Assembly: GCA_016213505.1 (NCBI GenBank)
Contig: JACRAF010000069.1
Span: forward strand, 1 to 64,000
Direction of reading: 5' to 3'
Source of the DNA: Devosia nanyangense
GTDB taxonomy: Bacteria; Pseudomonadota; Alphaproteobacteria; Rhizobiales; Devosiaceae
Length of the DNA: 64,000 bases
Shown here: piece by piece, positions 52,709 through 61,784 of the stretch
How the letters are laid out: each line of letters opens with the position of its first letter
Position numbering within the stretch: the stretch's first letter is position 1
Notes under the pieces: model-generated
What the model was told of the DNA's origin: nothing
The model's input: the letters and a program-made list of their open reading frames with translations, nothing else
Database searches by the model: none
Program-made: the position numbers and the translations under genes

Positions 52709-55700
52709 ATGGTGCTGGCAATCGGCGACGGCCGGGGTGAACCGGTAGACGAGGACGCGCCGTTCTCTGGATTTGCCGGGGCCCTGGGCGCACCCTCGGC
52801 CTTTCGAGCCGCGATCCGCGCTGCGATCCGCCGTCCCGAGACCGAGTGCGTACCCCCTCTGATCGAAGCGGCGAGCCTCGATGCCGAGACGAGCATCCGC
52901 GTTTCGGCGATCGCGCGGCGGCTCGTCGAAGGCCTGCGGGCCCAAGGCACGGGCCGTGGCGTTCAGGGCATGATCCAGGAGTATTCGCTGTCGAGCGAGG
53001 AAGGCGTGGCGCTGATGTGCCTCGCCGAGGCGCTGCAGCGCATCCCGGACGATGCGACCCGCGACGCGCTGATCCGCGACAAGGTCTCGCGCGGCGACTG
53101 GCGGGCGCATCTTGGGCCGGAGCGGACACTGTTCGTCAATGCCGCGACCTGGGGGCTGATGGTCACCGGCAGGCTCACCGCCGCGATGCCGGAAGAGGGC
53201 TTGGCTAGGGCGCTCGGCCGGCTGATCGCTGGTGGGGGCGAACCGATCATTCGCGCCGGCGTCGACATGGCGATGCGTTTGATGGGTGAGCAGTTCGTCG
53301 CCGGCCAGACCATAGGCGAGGCGCTCGCCAACAGCCGCAAGATGGAGCGGCGCGGTTACCTCTATTCCTACGATATGCTGGGCGAGGCCGCCGTCACCGC
53401 CGAGGACGCGGCGCGCTATCTGGGGGCGTACGAGGATGCGATCGACGCCATCGGCAAGGCTTCCGCCGGCCGCGGCCCGATCGGCGGCCCCGGCATCTCG
53501 ATCAAGCTTTCGGCGCTCCATCCGCGCTATCGCCGGTCCCAGCTCGACCGCGTCGTGATGGAACTGCTACCGCGGCTGAAGCAACTGGCGCTGCGCGCCA
53601 AATCCCACGGCATCGGCCTCAACATCGACGCCGAGGAATCGGACCGGCTGGACATCTCGCTCGATCTGCTCGAAGCCCTCTGCTTCGACCCCGAGTTGAG
53701 CGGCTGGGACGGCATCGGCTTCGTCGTCCAGGCATACGGTAAGCGCTGTGTCTATGTCGTCGACTGGCTGATCGACCTGGCGAAGCGCAGCGGCCATCGC
53801 CTGATGGTGCGGCTGGTCAAAGGCGCTTACTGGGACAGCGAGATCAAGCAGGCTCAGGTCGACGGGCTTAGCGACTATCCGGTGTTTACCCGTAAGGTCC
53901 ACTCCGACGTTTCCTATTTGGCGTCTGCCAAAAGGCTGCTCGCGGCGCCGAACGAGATCTTCCCGCAGTTCGCCACGCACAATGCGCAGACCGTGGCAGC
54001 GATCCACGCTATGGCGGGTCCGGACTTCCGGCCCGGACAGTACGAGTTCCAGTGCCTTCATGGCATGGGCGAGGCGCTCTATGCCCACGTCGTCGGCGAC
54101 GGCAATCTCGATCGGCCTTGCCGCATCTATGCGCCGGTCGGCACACACGGCACGCTGCTGGCCTACCTCGTGCGTCGGCTGCTCGAGAACGGCGCCAACA
54201 GCTCCTTCGTCAACCGCATCGGCGACAAACTGGTCAGCATTGATGAATTGGTCGCCGACCCGGTGGCTGTCGCAAAAAGCATCGCTCCGCTCGGGGCTCC
54301 GCACCCGCAGATCGCGCTGCCCGACGCAATTCTCGGCGGGCGCCGCAACTCGGCCGGTCTCGACCTTGCCGACGAGACCGAGCTTGCCGGGCTGGGGGAG
54401 GCGTTGAAGGCGAAAGCTCACCGGTTGTGGACCGCGGGTCCGATCTTGGCTGAGGGTGTGGAGACGGCGGCTGGTGCCGGCATCCCCCTCGCCAATCCGG
54501 CCGATCGCAACGATCTCGTCGGCACTGCCCGTTTCGCTTCGCCCGAACTTGTCGGCCGCGCGTTTGCTGCCGCCATGCCGGGCTGGGCGCCGGCGGTCGA
54601 GCGCTCGCGCGTGCTTCATGCTGCCGCTGATCTGCTGCAGTCGCGCATGCGCGACATAGTCGGCCTCATCATGCGCGAGGCCGGCAAATCCGCGAGCAAT
54701 GCCGTCGCCGAGGTCCGCGAGGCCGTCGACTTCCTCCGCTACTATGGCGATGAGGCGGTGCGCGTTGGTGGGGACGGTGCTCCACTCGGTACCGTTGGCT
54801 GCATCAGCCCGTGGAATTTCCCCCTCTCGATCTTCACCGGACAGATCGCCGCGTCGCTCGCCGCCGGCAACGCGGTGATCGCCAAGCCGGCCGACGAGAC
54901 TCCGCTCATCGCGGCCGCCATGGTCGCCCTGCTGCACGAGGCCGGCATTCCGACCACGGCTCTGCAATTCCTCCCCGGGGGCGGCGTCGTCGGGGCGGCG
55001 CTCTGCGCCCATCCGGACGCAGCAGCCGTCGTATTCACCGGTTCGACCGAGGTCGCGCGGCTCATCCAGCGCCAGCTTGCCAACCGGGTATCGGCGGCCG
55101 GACTGCCGGTCCCGTTCATTGCCGAGACAGGCGGCATCAACGCGATGATCGTCGACAGCTCGGCGCTGACCGAGCAGGTCGTTGCCGACGTCGTGTCGTC
55201 GGCGTTCGACAGCGCAGGCCAGCGCTGCTCGGCGCTGCGGCTGTTGTGCCTGCAGGACGATATCGCGGAACGCACGATCGACATGCTGAAGGGCGCGATG
55301 CGGGAGCTGCGCACCGGCAATCCCGATCGGTTGTCGACCGATGTCGGGCCGGTGATCACCACCGAGGCAGCGGACCGGATCAATGCGCACATCGAGGCCA
55401 TGCGCGTCGCCGGGCACCGGATCACCCAAGCGCCATTGGACGACGGCACGCACGACGGCATTTTCGTGCCGCCAACCCTCATCGAACTCGAGCATATCGG
55501 CGCGCTCCGGCATGAGGTCTTCGGACCGGTGCTCCATGTGATCGCCTATGCGCGCCGCGATCTCGACCGCACGATCGATGCCATCAATGCGCTCGGCTAC
55601 GGGCTGACCTTCGGGCTTCACACGCGTCTGGACGAAACCATCGATCGCGTCACCTCCCGCGTCGGCGCGGGCAACATCTACGTCAACCGCAACATCATCG

Positions 55701-56254
55701 GCGCAATGGTCGGTGTGCAGCCCTTTGGCGGCCACGGCCTCTCCGGCACCGGCCCGAAGGCAGGCGGCCCGCTCTACGTCCGCCGGCTGATGGCGCGTCG
55801 CCCGGCAGGCAGTGCGAGCCGGGACGATATCCTCCCCGGTCCCGCCGGCGAGAGCAACTCTTACCGCACGATGCCCCGCGGCGAGATCCTGCTGCTGCCT
55901 TTGACCCGCGAGGGCCTCAGCCTGCAACTCGATGCCGTGATCACAACCGGCAATCGTGCTGTGATCGATCTCGGCGTGGTCGGAGAGGCCGCCATCGCCG
56001 GGATGGCCCCGTCCGGCGCGCGCTTCACCGCCGACTGGACGGCGGAGACCGCGGTCGATGGCGTTCTGGTCGAGGGAGGCGCGGCACGGATGATCGAGGT
56101 GCTCCGCGTCGTGGCCGGCGTTAGCGGCAAGATCGTTCCGGTGATGGGCAGTGGCGACATCAACATGGACATGCTCGTGCACGAGGTGTCGATCAGCATC
56201 AACACCGCGGCGGCCGGCGGCAATGTCAGCCTGATGGCGCTCAAGGAGTCCTAG
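52709..56254 (+). CDS. putA: Bifunctional proline dehydrogenase / P5C dehydrogenase PutA
   Basis: The 1181-residue enzyme oxidises proline to glutamate in two steps. The FAD proline-dehydrogenase barrel includes MERRGYLYSYDMLGEAAVTA and RLMVRLVKGAYWDSEIKQAQ. The NAD aldehyde-dehydrogenase half includes Glu806 (AETGGINAM) and catalytic Cys840 (AGQRCSALRL), 34 residues apart as usual. There is no N-terminal ribbon-helix-helix domain, so it is not its own repressor; the Lrp-type gene next door takes that role. GGAGGG four bases before ATG supports the start. Confidence 0.95.
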   Translation: MVLAIGDGRGEPVDEDAPFSGFAGALGAPSAFRAAIRAAIRRPETECVPPLIEAASLDAETSIRVSAIARRLVEGLRAQGTGRGVQGMIQEYSLSSEEGVALMCLAEALQRIPDDATRDALIRDKVSRGDWRAHLGPERTLFVNAATWGLMVTGRLTAAMPEEGLARALGRLIAGGGEPIIRAGVDMAMRLMGEQFVAGQTIGEALANSRKMERRGYLYSYDMLGEAAVTAEDAARYLGAYEDAIDAIGKASAGRGPIGGPGISIKLSALHPRYRRSQLDRVVMELLPRLKQLALRAKSHGIGLNIDAEESDRLDISLDLLEALCFDPELSGWDGIGFVVQAYGKRCVYVVDWLIDLAKRSGHRLMVRLVKGAYWDSEIKQAQVDGLSDYPVFTRKVHSDVSYLASAKRLLAAPNEIFPQFATHNAQTVAAIHAMAGPDFRPGQYEFQCLHGMGEALYAHVVGDGNLDRPCRIYAPVGTHGTLLAYLVRRLLENGANSSFVNRIGDKLVSIDELVADPVAVAKSIAPLGAPHPQIALPDAILGGRRNSAGLDLADETELAGLGEALKAKAHRLWTAGPILAEGVETAAGAGIPLANPADRNDLVGTARFASPELVGRAFAAAMPGWAPAVERSRVLHAAADLLQSRMRDIVGLIMREAGKSASNAVAEVREAVDFLRYYGDEAVRVGGDGAPLGTVGCISPWNFPLSIFTGQIAASLAAGNAVIAKPADETPLIAAAMVALLHEAGIPTTALQFLPGGGVVGAALCAHPDAAAVVFTGSTEVARLIQRQLANRVSAAGLPVPFIAETGGINAMIVDSSALTEQVVADVVSSAFDSAGQRCSALRLLCLQDDIAERTIDMLKGAMRELRTGNPDRLSTDVGPVITTEAADRINAHIEAMRVAGHRITQAPLDDGTHDGIFVPPTLIELEHIGALRHEVFGPVLHVIAYARRDLDRTIDAINALGYGLTFGLHTRLDETIDRVTSRVGAGNIYVNRNIIGAMVGVQPFGGHGLSGTGPKAGGPLYVRRLMARRPAGSASRDDILPGPAGESNSYRTMPRGEILLLPLTREGLSLQLDAVITTGNRAVIDLGVVGEAAIAGMAPSGARFTADWTAETAVDGVLVEGGAARMIEVLRVVAGVSGKIVPVMGSGDINMDMLVHEVSISINTAAAGGNVSLMALKES

Positions 56255-56268
56255 TGCGAAGGAGCGGG

Positions 56269-57003
56269 CTACCGGGAGTGCGAGTGGCGAGGTCGAGGAC
56301 GGCGGGCCGGCCCGAGCCGCATCGCCGATGTCATGTCGCGCGCGATGTAGTCCTGGATCCGGCGCACGATCTGGGTGGCATGGGCAGCACCCAGCTCATC
56401 GCAGAGTTCGGCGTTGCCCTTCTCGATCGCGCTGACCATGGCTTCGTGTTCATCGACGTATCGGCGCGGCAAGTGATCCTCGACCGGCTGATAGTAGTAG
56501 AGCCGGAGTAGCCGGCGCCCCTCATCGAGCAGTCGGGCGAAGAAGGCGGTGAAGTACGGGTTGCCAGCGGCCTCGGCGATGGTGACGTGAAAATCGCGGT
56601 TGGTGCCGATCATCGCGCTGACGTCGCGCGTCTCGACGGCCTCGGCATAGGCCGCCTGATGAGCGCGGATCTTTTCGAGATCCCCTGCCTCATGCCGGAT
56701 CGCCGCCCCGCGCGTCGAGACCCGGTACATCAGCGACAGCGCCTCGAAATAGACCGGCATCCTCTCGAAATCGATCGGCGAAACGATCGTGCTCCGGTTG
56801 GGCAGGGTGATGTCCAGGCCATTGGCCGCAAGCCTAACCAGCGCCTCTCGGATCGGCGTGCGCGACATCACGAACTGCTGCGACAGCCGCACCTCGTCGA
56901 GCGGGCTCCCGGGCGGCAGCGCGAGCTCCACGATCGCTTGCCGCAACTGCGCGTAGACGGTCTGGACGCTGGCGCCCCGGCCAGGTCGGGCGCTGGCCGT
57001 CAC
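56269..57003 (-). CDS. GntR-family regulator with FCD domain
   Basis: A winged helix (VYAQLRQAIVELALPPGSPL; LSQQFVMSRTPIREALVRLA) is joined to an FCD effector domain containing IGTNRDFHVTIAEAAGNPYF. GTG 57003 has GAGAGG upstream; TTG 57084 is the longest alternative. It is convergent with putA (14-bp gap) and stands next to the ProC/hydroxyproline genes. It probably controls hydroxyproline catabolism, as GntR regulators commonly do. Confidence 0.82.
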   Translation of the reverse strand: MTASARPGRGASVQTVYAQLRQAIVELALPPGSPLDEVRLSQQFVMSRTPIREALVRLAANGLDITLPNRSTIVSPIDFERMPVYFEALSLMYRVSTRGAAIRHEAGDLEKIRAHQAAYAEAVETRDVSAMIGTNRDFHVTIAEAAGNPYFTAFFARLLDEGRRLLRLYYYQPVEDHLPRRYVDEHEAMVSAIEKGNAELCDELGAAHATQIVRRIQDYIARDMTSAMRLGPARRPRPRHSHSR

Positions 57004-57170
57004 TTTCCTCTCGCCGGATCGGATGGTCACTGCGGCGCCCGCTGAAAACGCCTCAGCATTGACACGAAAGTTTGCTGTGTGCAATCTGTCGACAATTTGC
57101 GCGCAAACGCATCGCCACCTTCGCCGGAGGCGGGTCCGATACCGGAGCCGCCTGCGGCGCCGGATTCAAG

Positions 57171-57278
57171 CTTGCGAACTATGGCTACGTGCTTGAGACC
57201 GGCAGCATCCGCATGGACAGCGATGCCGATACGCTGAGCGCGAGCAACTCCATCGTCGAGGCCTATCTTGGCGCGTGA
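57171..57278 (+). pseudogene. C-terminal remnant of a LivF-type ABC ATPase
   Basis: LANYGYVLETGSIRMDSDAD followed by IVEAYLGA and a stop is the hallmark end of branched-chain amino-acid transporter ATPases (LivF). Nothing upstream belongs to the gene. The fragment ends one base before the proC stop on the other strand, so a deletion or insertion joined these blocks. Confidence 0.7.
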
Positions 57279-57279
57279 G

Positions 57280-58044
57280 CTATCCCAGTTTCCCGTAGTT
57301 GAGGGTGGTGGTTTCCCGCAGTACTGCGGCCGGCACATCGAACCACCCGGTGGCGAGCAGATTGGTGCGAACACGCTCGTTGAGGCCGCCTTTGGTCTGA
57401 TGCTCCTCGACGAGGCGGTCAAAAGAGGCGGCGGGCGTATGCTGGGCGGTGACGGCGAGCATGCCCAACATCGAGACCACGAAGCCGCGAGCGTCAGTCT
57501 CCGAGACCCCTGCGCTCGTTCCCACATCGATCAGCGCGCGCTGCAACTCGTAGTAGGCAGACATGAAGGCGTTGAGCCCGCCGAAATTCAGCTTGGTCTC
57601 GTCGGCGACGACGAAGAGATCGCCGAGCGGGGAGAACAGCTTGACGATCTCGGGGATCGCCGGATAAGTCGCCATCGGCCCGATGCCGCGCGCCACGCCC
57701 GGCAACGGAATGAAACGACAGGCGCGTGCCTTCGGCCAGTGCCCTTGAATATCGCTCAGCGCGAAGCCCGCGACCATGCTGACCACGATCTGTCCTTCGC
57801 CGAACCCGATGCCCGCGATGGCCTCCTCGAGGTGCATCGGCCGCATGCCGAGGAACACGATATCGGCCTTGGCGACTTCGGCGTTCGAGGTCGCCCGGCG
57901 CACTTTGGCGAAGCGCGCGGCGAGCGCCAGGGATGTCGCCTCGGAACGCGGAGAGACGACGATATCGGGTGCTTCCGGCAGCGACTGGAGCCCCTCGATC
58001 ACGGCTGCCGAAATCGTCCCCGTGCCGATGAACCCGATTTGCAT
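57280..58044 (-). CDS. Pyrroline-5-carboxylate reductase family protein (ProC-like)
   Basis: An N-terminal Rossmann fold (MQIGFIGTGTISAAVIEGL) and the family body (VFLGMRPMHLEEAI; IVVSMVAGFALSDIQ) are clear. The C-terminal dimerisation helices include GLNAFMSAYYELQRALID and EHQTKGGLNERVR. It is 254 residues long. In this setting it may reduce a pyrroline carboxylate from hydroxyproline rather than serve proline biosynthesis. It is divergent from the DapA-family gene across only 41 bp, so the promoters overlap. Confidence 0.82.
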   Translation of the reverse strand: MQIGFIGTGTISAAVIEGLQSLPEAPDIVVSPRSEATSLALAARFAKVRRATSNAEVAKADIVFLGMRPMHLEEAIAGIGFGEGQIVVSMVAGFALSDIQGHWPKARACRFIPLPGVARGIGPMATYPAIPEIVKLFSPLGDLFVVADETKLNFGGLNAFMSAYYELQRALIDVGTSAGVSETDARGFVVSMLGMLAVTAQHTPAASFDRLVEEHQTKGGLNERVRTNLLATGWFDVPAAVLRETTTLNYGKLG

Positions 58045-58085
58045 CAACTTACTCCCCAAAGCACTCTGATCCGAAAGACAACGAT

Positions 58086-58994
58086 ATGACACTCACCTGG
58101 CGCGGCGTCATCCCCGCATTGATGACCGAGATGAAACAGGACGGCAGCCTCGATCTCGAGGCGACGGCCAGACACCTCGACTCGTGCCTCAGTGCCGGCT
58201 GCGAGGGCTTCGTGATGCTCGGCACCCTCGGCGAGAATTCGTCGCTGTCGCTCGAGGAGAAGGAGGCCGTCGTCGGCACTGCGGTGAAGGCGGTGAAGAG
58301 CCGCGTGCCGGTCATCGCCGGCGTTGCCGAATACACCACCGAACTCGCCATCGACACGGCTAACCGCCTTGGCAAGGCCGGCGCGTCGGGCATCATGGCG
58401 CTGCCGACCATGGTCTACCAGACCGACGCGCGCGAGTCGGTGCACCACTTCCGTACCATCGCGCGGGCCGTCGACCTGCCGATCATGATCTACAACAACC
58501 ACGTCGCCTACAAGGTCGACCTGAAGCCCGATGATTTCGCCCATCTGGTCGACGAGAAGAACATTGTTGCGGTGAAGGAATCGAGCCACGACAGCCGCCG
58601 GATTACCGACATGATCAATCGCCTTGGCGACCGCTTCGCGATCGTCTGCGGCGTGGATGATCTGCTCCTCGAGAATGCGCTGTTCGGCGCCGTCGGCTGG
58701 GTGTCGGGGCTCGCCAACTCCTTCCCGCGCGAAGCGGTACAGCTGTTCAGGCTCGCGAAATCCGGCCGCGCGGCTGAGGCGCTCGAACTCTATCGCTGGT
58801 TCATGCCGCTCCTTCACCTCGATGTGGCGACCAAGCTGGTGCAGTACATCAAGCTCGCCAACCAGATGACCGGGGAAGGCGCCGAGTGGGTGCGGGCGCC
58901 CCGCCTGACGCTCGAGGGCGAGGAGCGCAAGCGCATCTCGGCCATCATCCAGCACGCCATCGACACCCGGCCGGCGCTCAGGCTCGTTGCCTGA
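58086..58994 (+). CDS. DapA-family lyase, probable pyrroline-4-hydroxy-2-carboxylate deaminase
   Basis: The 302-residue TIM barrel has the family's Schiff-base lysine (VAVKESS, Lys164), the tyrosine in LPIMIYNNH and the N-terminal GCEGFVMLGTLGENSSLSLE loop. Beside an FAD amino-acid dehydrogenase and a hydroxyproline epimerase, the likely reaction is deamination of 1-pyrroline-4-hydroxy-2-carboxylate to 2-oxoglutarate semialdehyde. Generic dihydrodipicolinate synthase activity is less likely in this context. Confidence 0.85.
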   Translation: MTLTWRGVIPALMTEMKQDGSLDLEATARHLDSCLSAGCEGFVMLGTLGENSSLSLEEKEAVVGTAVKAVKSRVPVIAGVAEYTTELAIDTANRLGKAGASGIMALPTMVYQTDARESVHHFRTIARAVDLPIMIYNNHVAYKVDLKPDDFAHLVDEKNIVAVKESSHDSRRITDMINRLGDRFAIVCGVDDLLLENALFGAVGWVSGLANSFPREAVQLFRLAKSGRAAEALELYRWFMPLLHLDVATKLVQYIKLANQMTGEGAEWVRAPRLTLEGEERKRISAIIQHAIDTRPALRLVA

Positions 58995-58998
58995 AGCC

Positions 58999-60237
58999 AT
59001 GGACGCGGATGTCGTCATCGTCGGCGCCGGGATCATCGGTGTCGCCACGGCCTACAAGCTGGTGGAAGCCGGCAGGACCGTCGTTCTTGTCGATCGAAAG
59101 GGCATTGCCGAGGAGACAAGCCGCGGCAACGCGGGCGCGTTCGCCTTCTCCGATATCATGCCGCTCGCGACCAAGGATGTGCTCAGGAAGCTGCCGCGCT
59201 GGTTGAGCGACCCGCTGGGGCCGTTCACCGTGCGGCCTGAATATCTGCCGCAGATCACGCCCTGGCTGCTGCGCTTCTGGCGCGCCGGTTGGCCCGATCG
59301 TATTGCCGCAGGCATCAAGGCGCAGGCGGCGATGATGCGGGTGGCTCGGCGCGAGACCGATGCGATGGTCGCGGCGGCGGGGCTGGGGCATCTCGTGCGC
59401 TCCGACGGCGTGCTCGAGCTCTACGAGAGCGATGGCGAGATCAGGGCGGCCGCGCATGAGCTCGAGGTCAAGACGCGCGAGGGCATCGAGCATCGTCTCG
59501 TCCGCGGCGCGGAACTGGCCGAGCTGCAGCCGGGCCTGGCATCACGCGTCGTCGCCGCGACCTTCATTCCGGGATGGCAGACCGTCACCGACCCCTACGA
59601 CTACGCGACCGCCGTGGGCGCGGCGGCAATGGCACGCGGCGCAAAGCTTCGCAAGGGCGAGGTCCGCGCGCTGCAGCCGTTCGGCGACGGCGTCATTGTC
59701 GAGTTCACGGATGGTACGAGGCTGAGCGCCAACAAGGTGGTGGTTGCCGGCGGGGCCTGGTCACGGGCGCTGACGGCGCCACTGGGTGATCGCATTCCGC
59801 TCGACACCGAGCGCGGCTACAACACCACATTGCTACCCGGCAGCTTCGATCTCCGCCGCCAGCTCGTTTTCGGTGGCCACGGCTTCGTCGTGACTCCCCT
59901 GTCGACCGGCGTGCGTATCGGCGGTGCAGTAGAGTTCGGTGGCCTGAAACCGCCTCCGAACTTCGCGCGCGCCGAGGCGATGCTGAGGAAAGCCGCGATG
60001 CTGATGCCGGGCCTCAGGACCGCCAACGGCACGCAGTGGATGGGCTTCCGCCCGTCGCTGCCCGACAGCTTACCCGCCATTGGGCGCTCGCGGCCATCCC
60101 CTCACATCATATATGCTTTCGGCCACGGGCATCTCGGCCTGACCCAATCGGCGGGCACCGGCAAACTCGTTGCCGAGCTGGTGACCGGCGCGGCCCCTTC
60201 GCTCGATCTCGCGCCGTTCTCGCCGCAACGCTTCTAG
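58999..60237 (+). CDS. FAD-dependent D-amino-acid dehydrogenase, probable D-hydroxyproline dehydrogenase
   Basis: The dinucleotide-binding motif VVIVGAGIIGVATAYKLVEA opens a DadA-like protein. Later motifs are KVVVAGGAWSRALTAPLGDR and, near the end, WMGFRPSLPDSLPAIGRS and YAFGHGHLGLTQSAGTGKLV. ATG 58999 lies five bases after the previous stop. It should oxidise cis-4-hydroxy-D-proline, the epimerase product, to the pyrroline substrate of the preceding gene's enzyme. The electron acceptor is probably the respiratory chain. Confidence 0.88.
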   Translation: MDADVVIVGAGIIGVATAYKLVEAGRTVVLVDRKGIAEETSRGNAGAFAFSDIMPLATKDVLRKLPRWLSDPLGPFTVRPEYLPQITPWLLRFWRAGWPDRIAAGIKAQAAMMRVARRETDAMVAAAGLGHLVRSDGVLELYESDGEIRAAAHELEVKTREGIEHRLVRGAELAELQPGLASRVVAATFIPGWQTVTDPYDYATAVGAAAMARGAKLRKGEVRALQPFGDGVIVEFTDGTRLSANKVVVAGGAWSRALTAPLGDRIPLDTERGYNTTLLPGSFDLRRQLVFGGHGFVVTPLSTGVRIGGAVEFGGLKPPPNFARAEAMLRKAAMLMPGLRTANGTQWMGFRPSLPDSLPAIGRSRPSPHIIYAFGHGHLGLTQSAGTGKLVAELVTGAAPSLDLAPFSPQRF

Positions 60238-60249
60238 GACTTGAAAACC

Positions 60250-61251
60250 ATGTCACGTCATACCTTCTCCTGCATCGATGGCCACACCTGCGGCAACCCG
60301 GTCCGCCTGGTGGCGGGCGGTGGGCCGTTGCTCGAGGGCAGCACGATGATGGAGCGGCGCGCCGATTTCCTCGCCAACCACGACTGGATCCGCAAGGGGC
60401 TAATGTTCGAGCCGCGCGGTCACGACATGATGAGCGGCTCGATCCTCTATCCCTCGACGCGCGAGGATTGCGACGTCGCGGTACTGTTCATCGAGACCTC
60501 GGGCTGCCTTTACATGTGCGGTCACGGCACCATCGGTACGGTGACGATGGCGATCGAGAACGGGCTGATGGCGCCGAAGACGCCGGGCGTGGTCAATCTC
60601 GACGTGCCTGCCGGCAGGGTTGTCGCCCAATACACGATGAATGGCGAATATGTAGAGGAGGTGCGGATCACCAATGTGCCGAGCTTCCTCCATTCGCGCG
60701 ATCTCGAGATCGACTGCCCCGGTCCCGGCAAGCTGACGGTCGACGTGGCCTATGGCGGCAATTTCTACTGCATCGTCGATCCGCAGGAGAACTTCACGGA
60801 CCTTGCCGACGTGACAGTCGGCGATCTGCTGCGCTGGAGCCCCGCCCTGCGGACGGCGATAAATGAGCGCTACTCGTTCGTGCATCCGGAGAATGCCAAC
60901 ATAAGCGGCTGCACCCACATCATGTGGACAGGCAAGCCGCTGAAGCCCGGCTCAACCGCGCGCAACGCCGTATTCTACGGCGACAAGGCGATCGACCGCT
61001 CCCCATGCGGCACGGGGACCTCGGCGCGCATGGCGCAGTGGGCGGCGCGCGGCAAGCTCAGCGTGGGCGACAGCTTCATCCACGAATCGATCATCGGCTC
61101 TATCTTCAACGGTCGCCTCGAGAAGGCGGTGAGCGTCGGCAGCTATGACGGCATCGTGCCCTCGATCGCCGGCTGGGCCCGCCAGACTGGGATCAACACC
61201 ATCTTCATCGACGACCGCGACCCGTTCGCGCGCGGCTTCTCGCTGGTCTAG
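60250..61251 (+). CDS. lhpA: 4-hydroxyproline 2-epimerase
   Basis: The 333-residue proline-racemase-fold enzyme has both catalytic cysteines: Cys90 in YMCGHGTIGT and Cys253 in RSPCGTGTSARMAQ. Two cysteines separate epimerases and racemases of this family from the Cys/Thr dehydratases. The N-terminal FSCIDGHTCGNPVRLVAGGG is typical of the hydroxyproline branch. It interconverts trans-4-hydroxy-L-proline and cis-4-hydroxy-D-proline, the first pathway step. ATG 60250 is preferred to TTG 60241. Confidence 0.9.
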   Translation: MSRHTFSCIDGHTCGNPVRLVAGGGPLLEGSTMMERRADFLANHDWIRKGLMFEPRGHDMMSGSILYPSTREDCDVAVLFIETSGCLYMCGHGTIGTVTMAIENGLMAPKTPGVVNLDVPAGRVVAQYTMNGEYVEEVRITNVPSFLHSRDLEIDCPGPGKLTVDVAYGGNFYCIVDPQENFTDLADVTVGDLLRWSPALRTAINERYSFVHPENANISGCTHIMWTGKPLKPGSTARNAVFYGDKAIDRSPCGTGTSARMAQWAARGKLSVGDSFIHESIIGSIFNGRLEKAVSVGSYDGIVPSIAGWARQTGINTIFIDDRDPFARGFSLV

Positions 61252-61258
61252 GCTCATC

Positions 61259-61378
61259 ATGAGAGTCAGCGCCATTCGCGTCTATCAGGTCGACCGGCCG
61301 CTCAGCTTGGAAACGACACCTAGCTGTGCAATAGCCGTTCAGACAAACCAAGCCACCACCAACGGGGCGCTCGCTTAA
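61259..61378 (+). pseudogene. N-terminal remnant of an enolase-superfamily gene
   Basis: MRVSAIRVYQVDRPLSLE matches the start of mandelate-racemase/muconate-cycloisomerase proteins of the type often found in proline-derivative catabolism. Similarity is lost after about 20 residues and the frame stops at 61378. It begins eight bases after the epimerase stop, so it was probably the next gene of the operon. Confidence 0.6.
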
Positions 61379-61483
61379 GCTGCAACTGGACGGAGCCGTT
61401 CCTTCAGATCACACGCGCTGGGCCATCGCGACCCGCGGAACGGTGCCGTGGGCTTACCGCCCTCGAGCCGTTTCCATCATCGT

Positions 61484-61645
61484 TCCGGCATTTCCGGGGG
61501 GATCCAGCATCTCGCTGGCATGAAGGACAGCAAGGTCATCGTCGCCATCAACAATGACGCGGACGCTCCGATCTTTCAGGTCGCTGCCTATTGCCTGGTC
61601 GCCGACCTCTTCGAGGCTATCCCTGAACTCACACGGAAGCTTTGA
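61484..61645 (+). pseudogene. C-terminal remnant of etfA
   Basis: SGISGGIQHLAGMKDSKVIV, then NDADAPIFQVAAYCLVADLF and EAIPELTRKL with a stop, is the conserved FAD-binding end of the electron-transfer flavoprotein alpha subunit. The rest of the gene is absent. With the preceding remnant it marks a deletion scar. Confidence 0.75.
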
Positions 61646-61784
61646 GCGGGGGCAGATCCGGTTCTCTCACGAGTCTCCGGAGGAAATCGCCAGATGGGTC
61701 ATCCGCCCTGTGACAACACGCGCCGACCAAACCTGTCCGCCGGATCGCCTCCTCCATTGTCCGCGCTGAGCTACGGCGCGAACG
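61646..61784. other. Non-coding gap
   Basis: No gene or clear signal is visible between the etfA remnant and the end of the convergent LacI-family gene. Confidence 0.4.

Noticed and set aside
53567..56182. Open frame of 871 codons antisense to putA
   Set aside because: putA on the other strand is complete with all catalytic residues; the antisense product has no recognisable domain.
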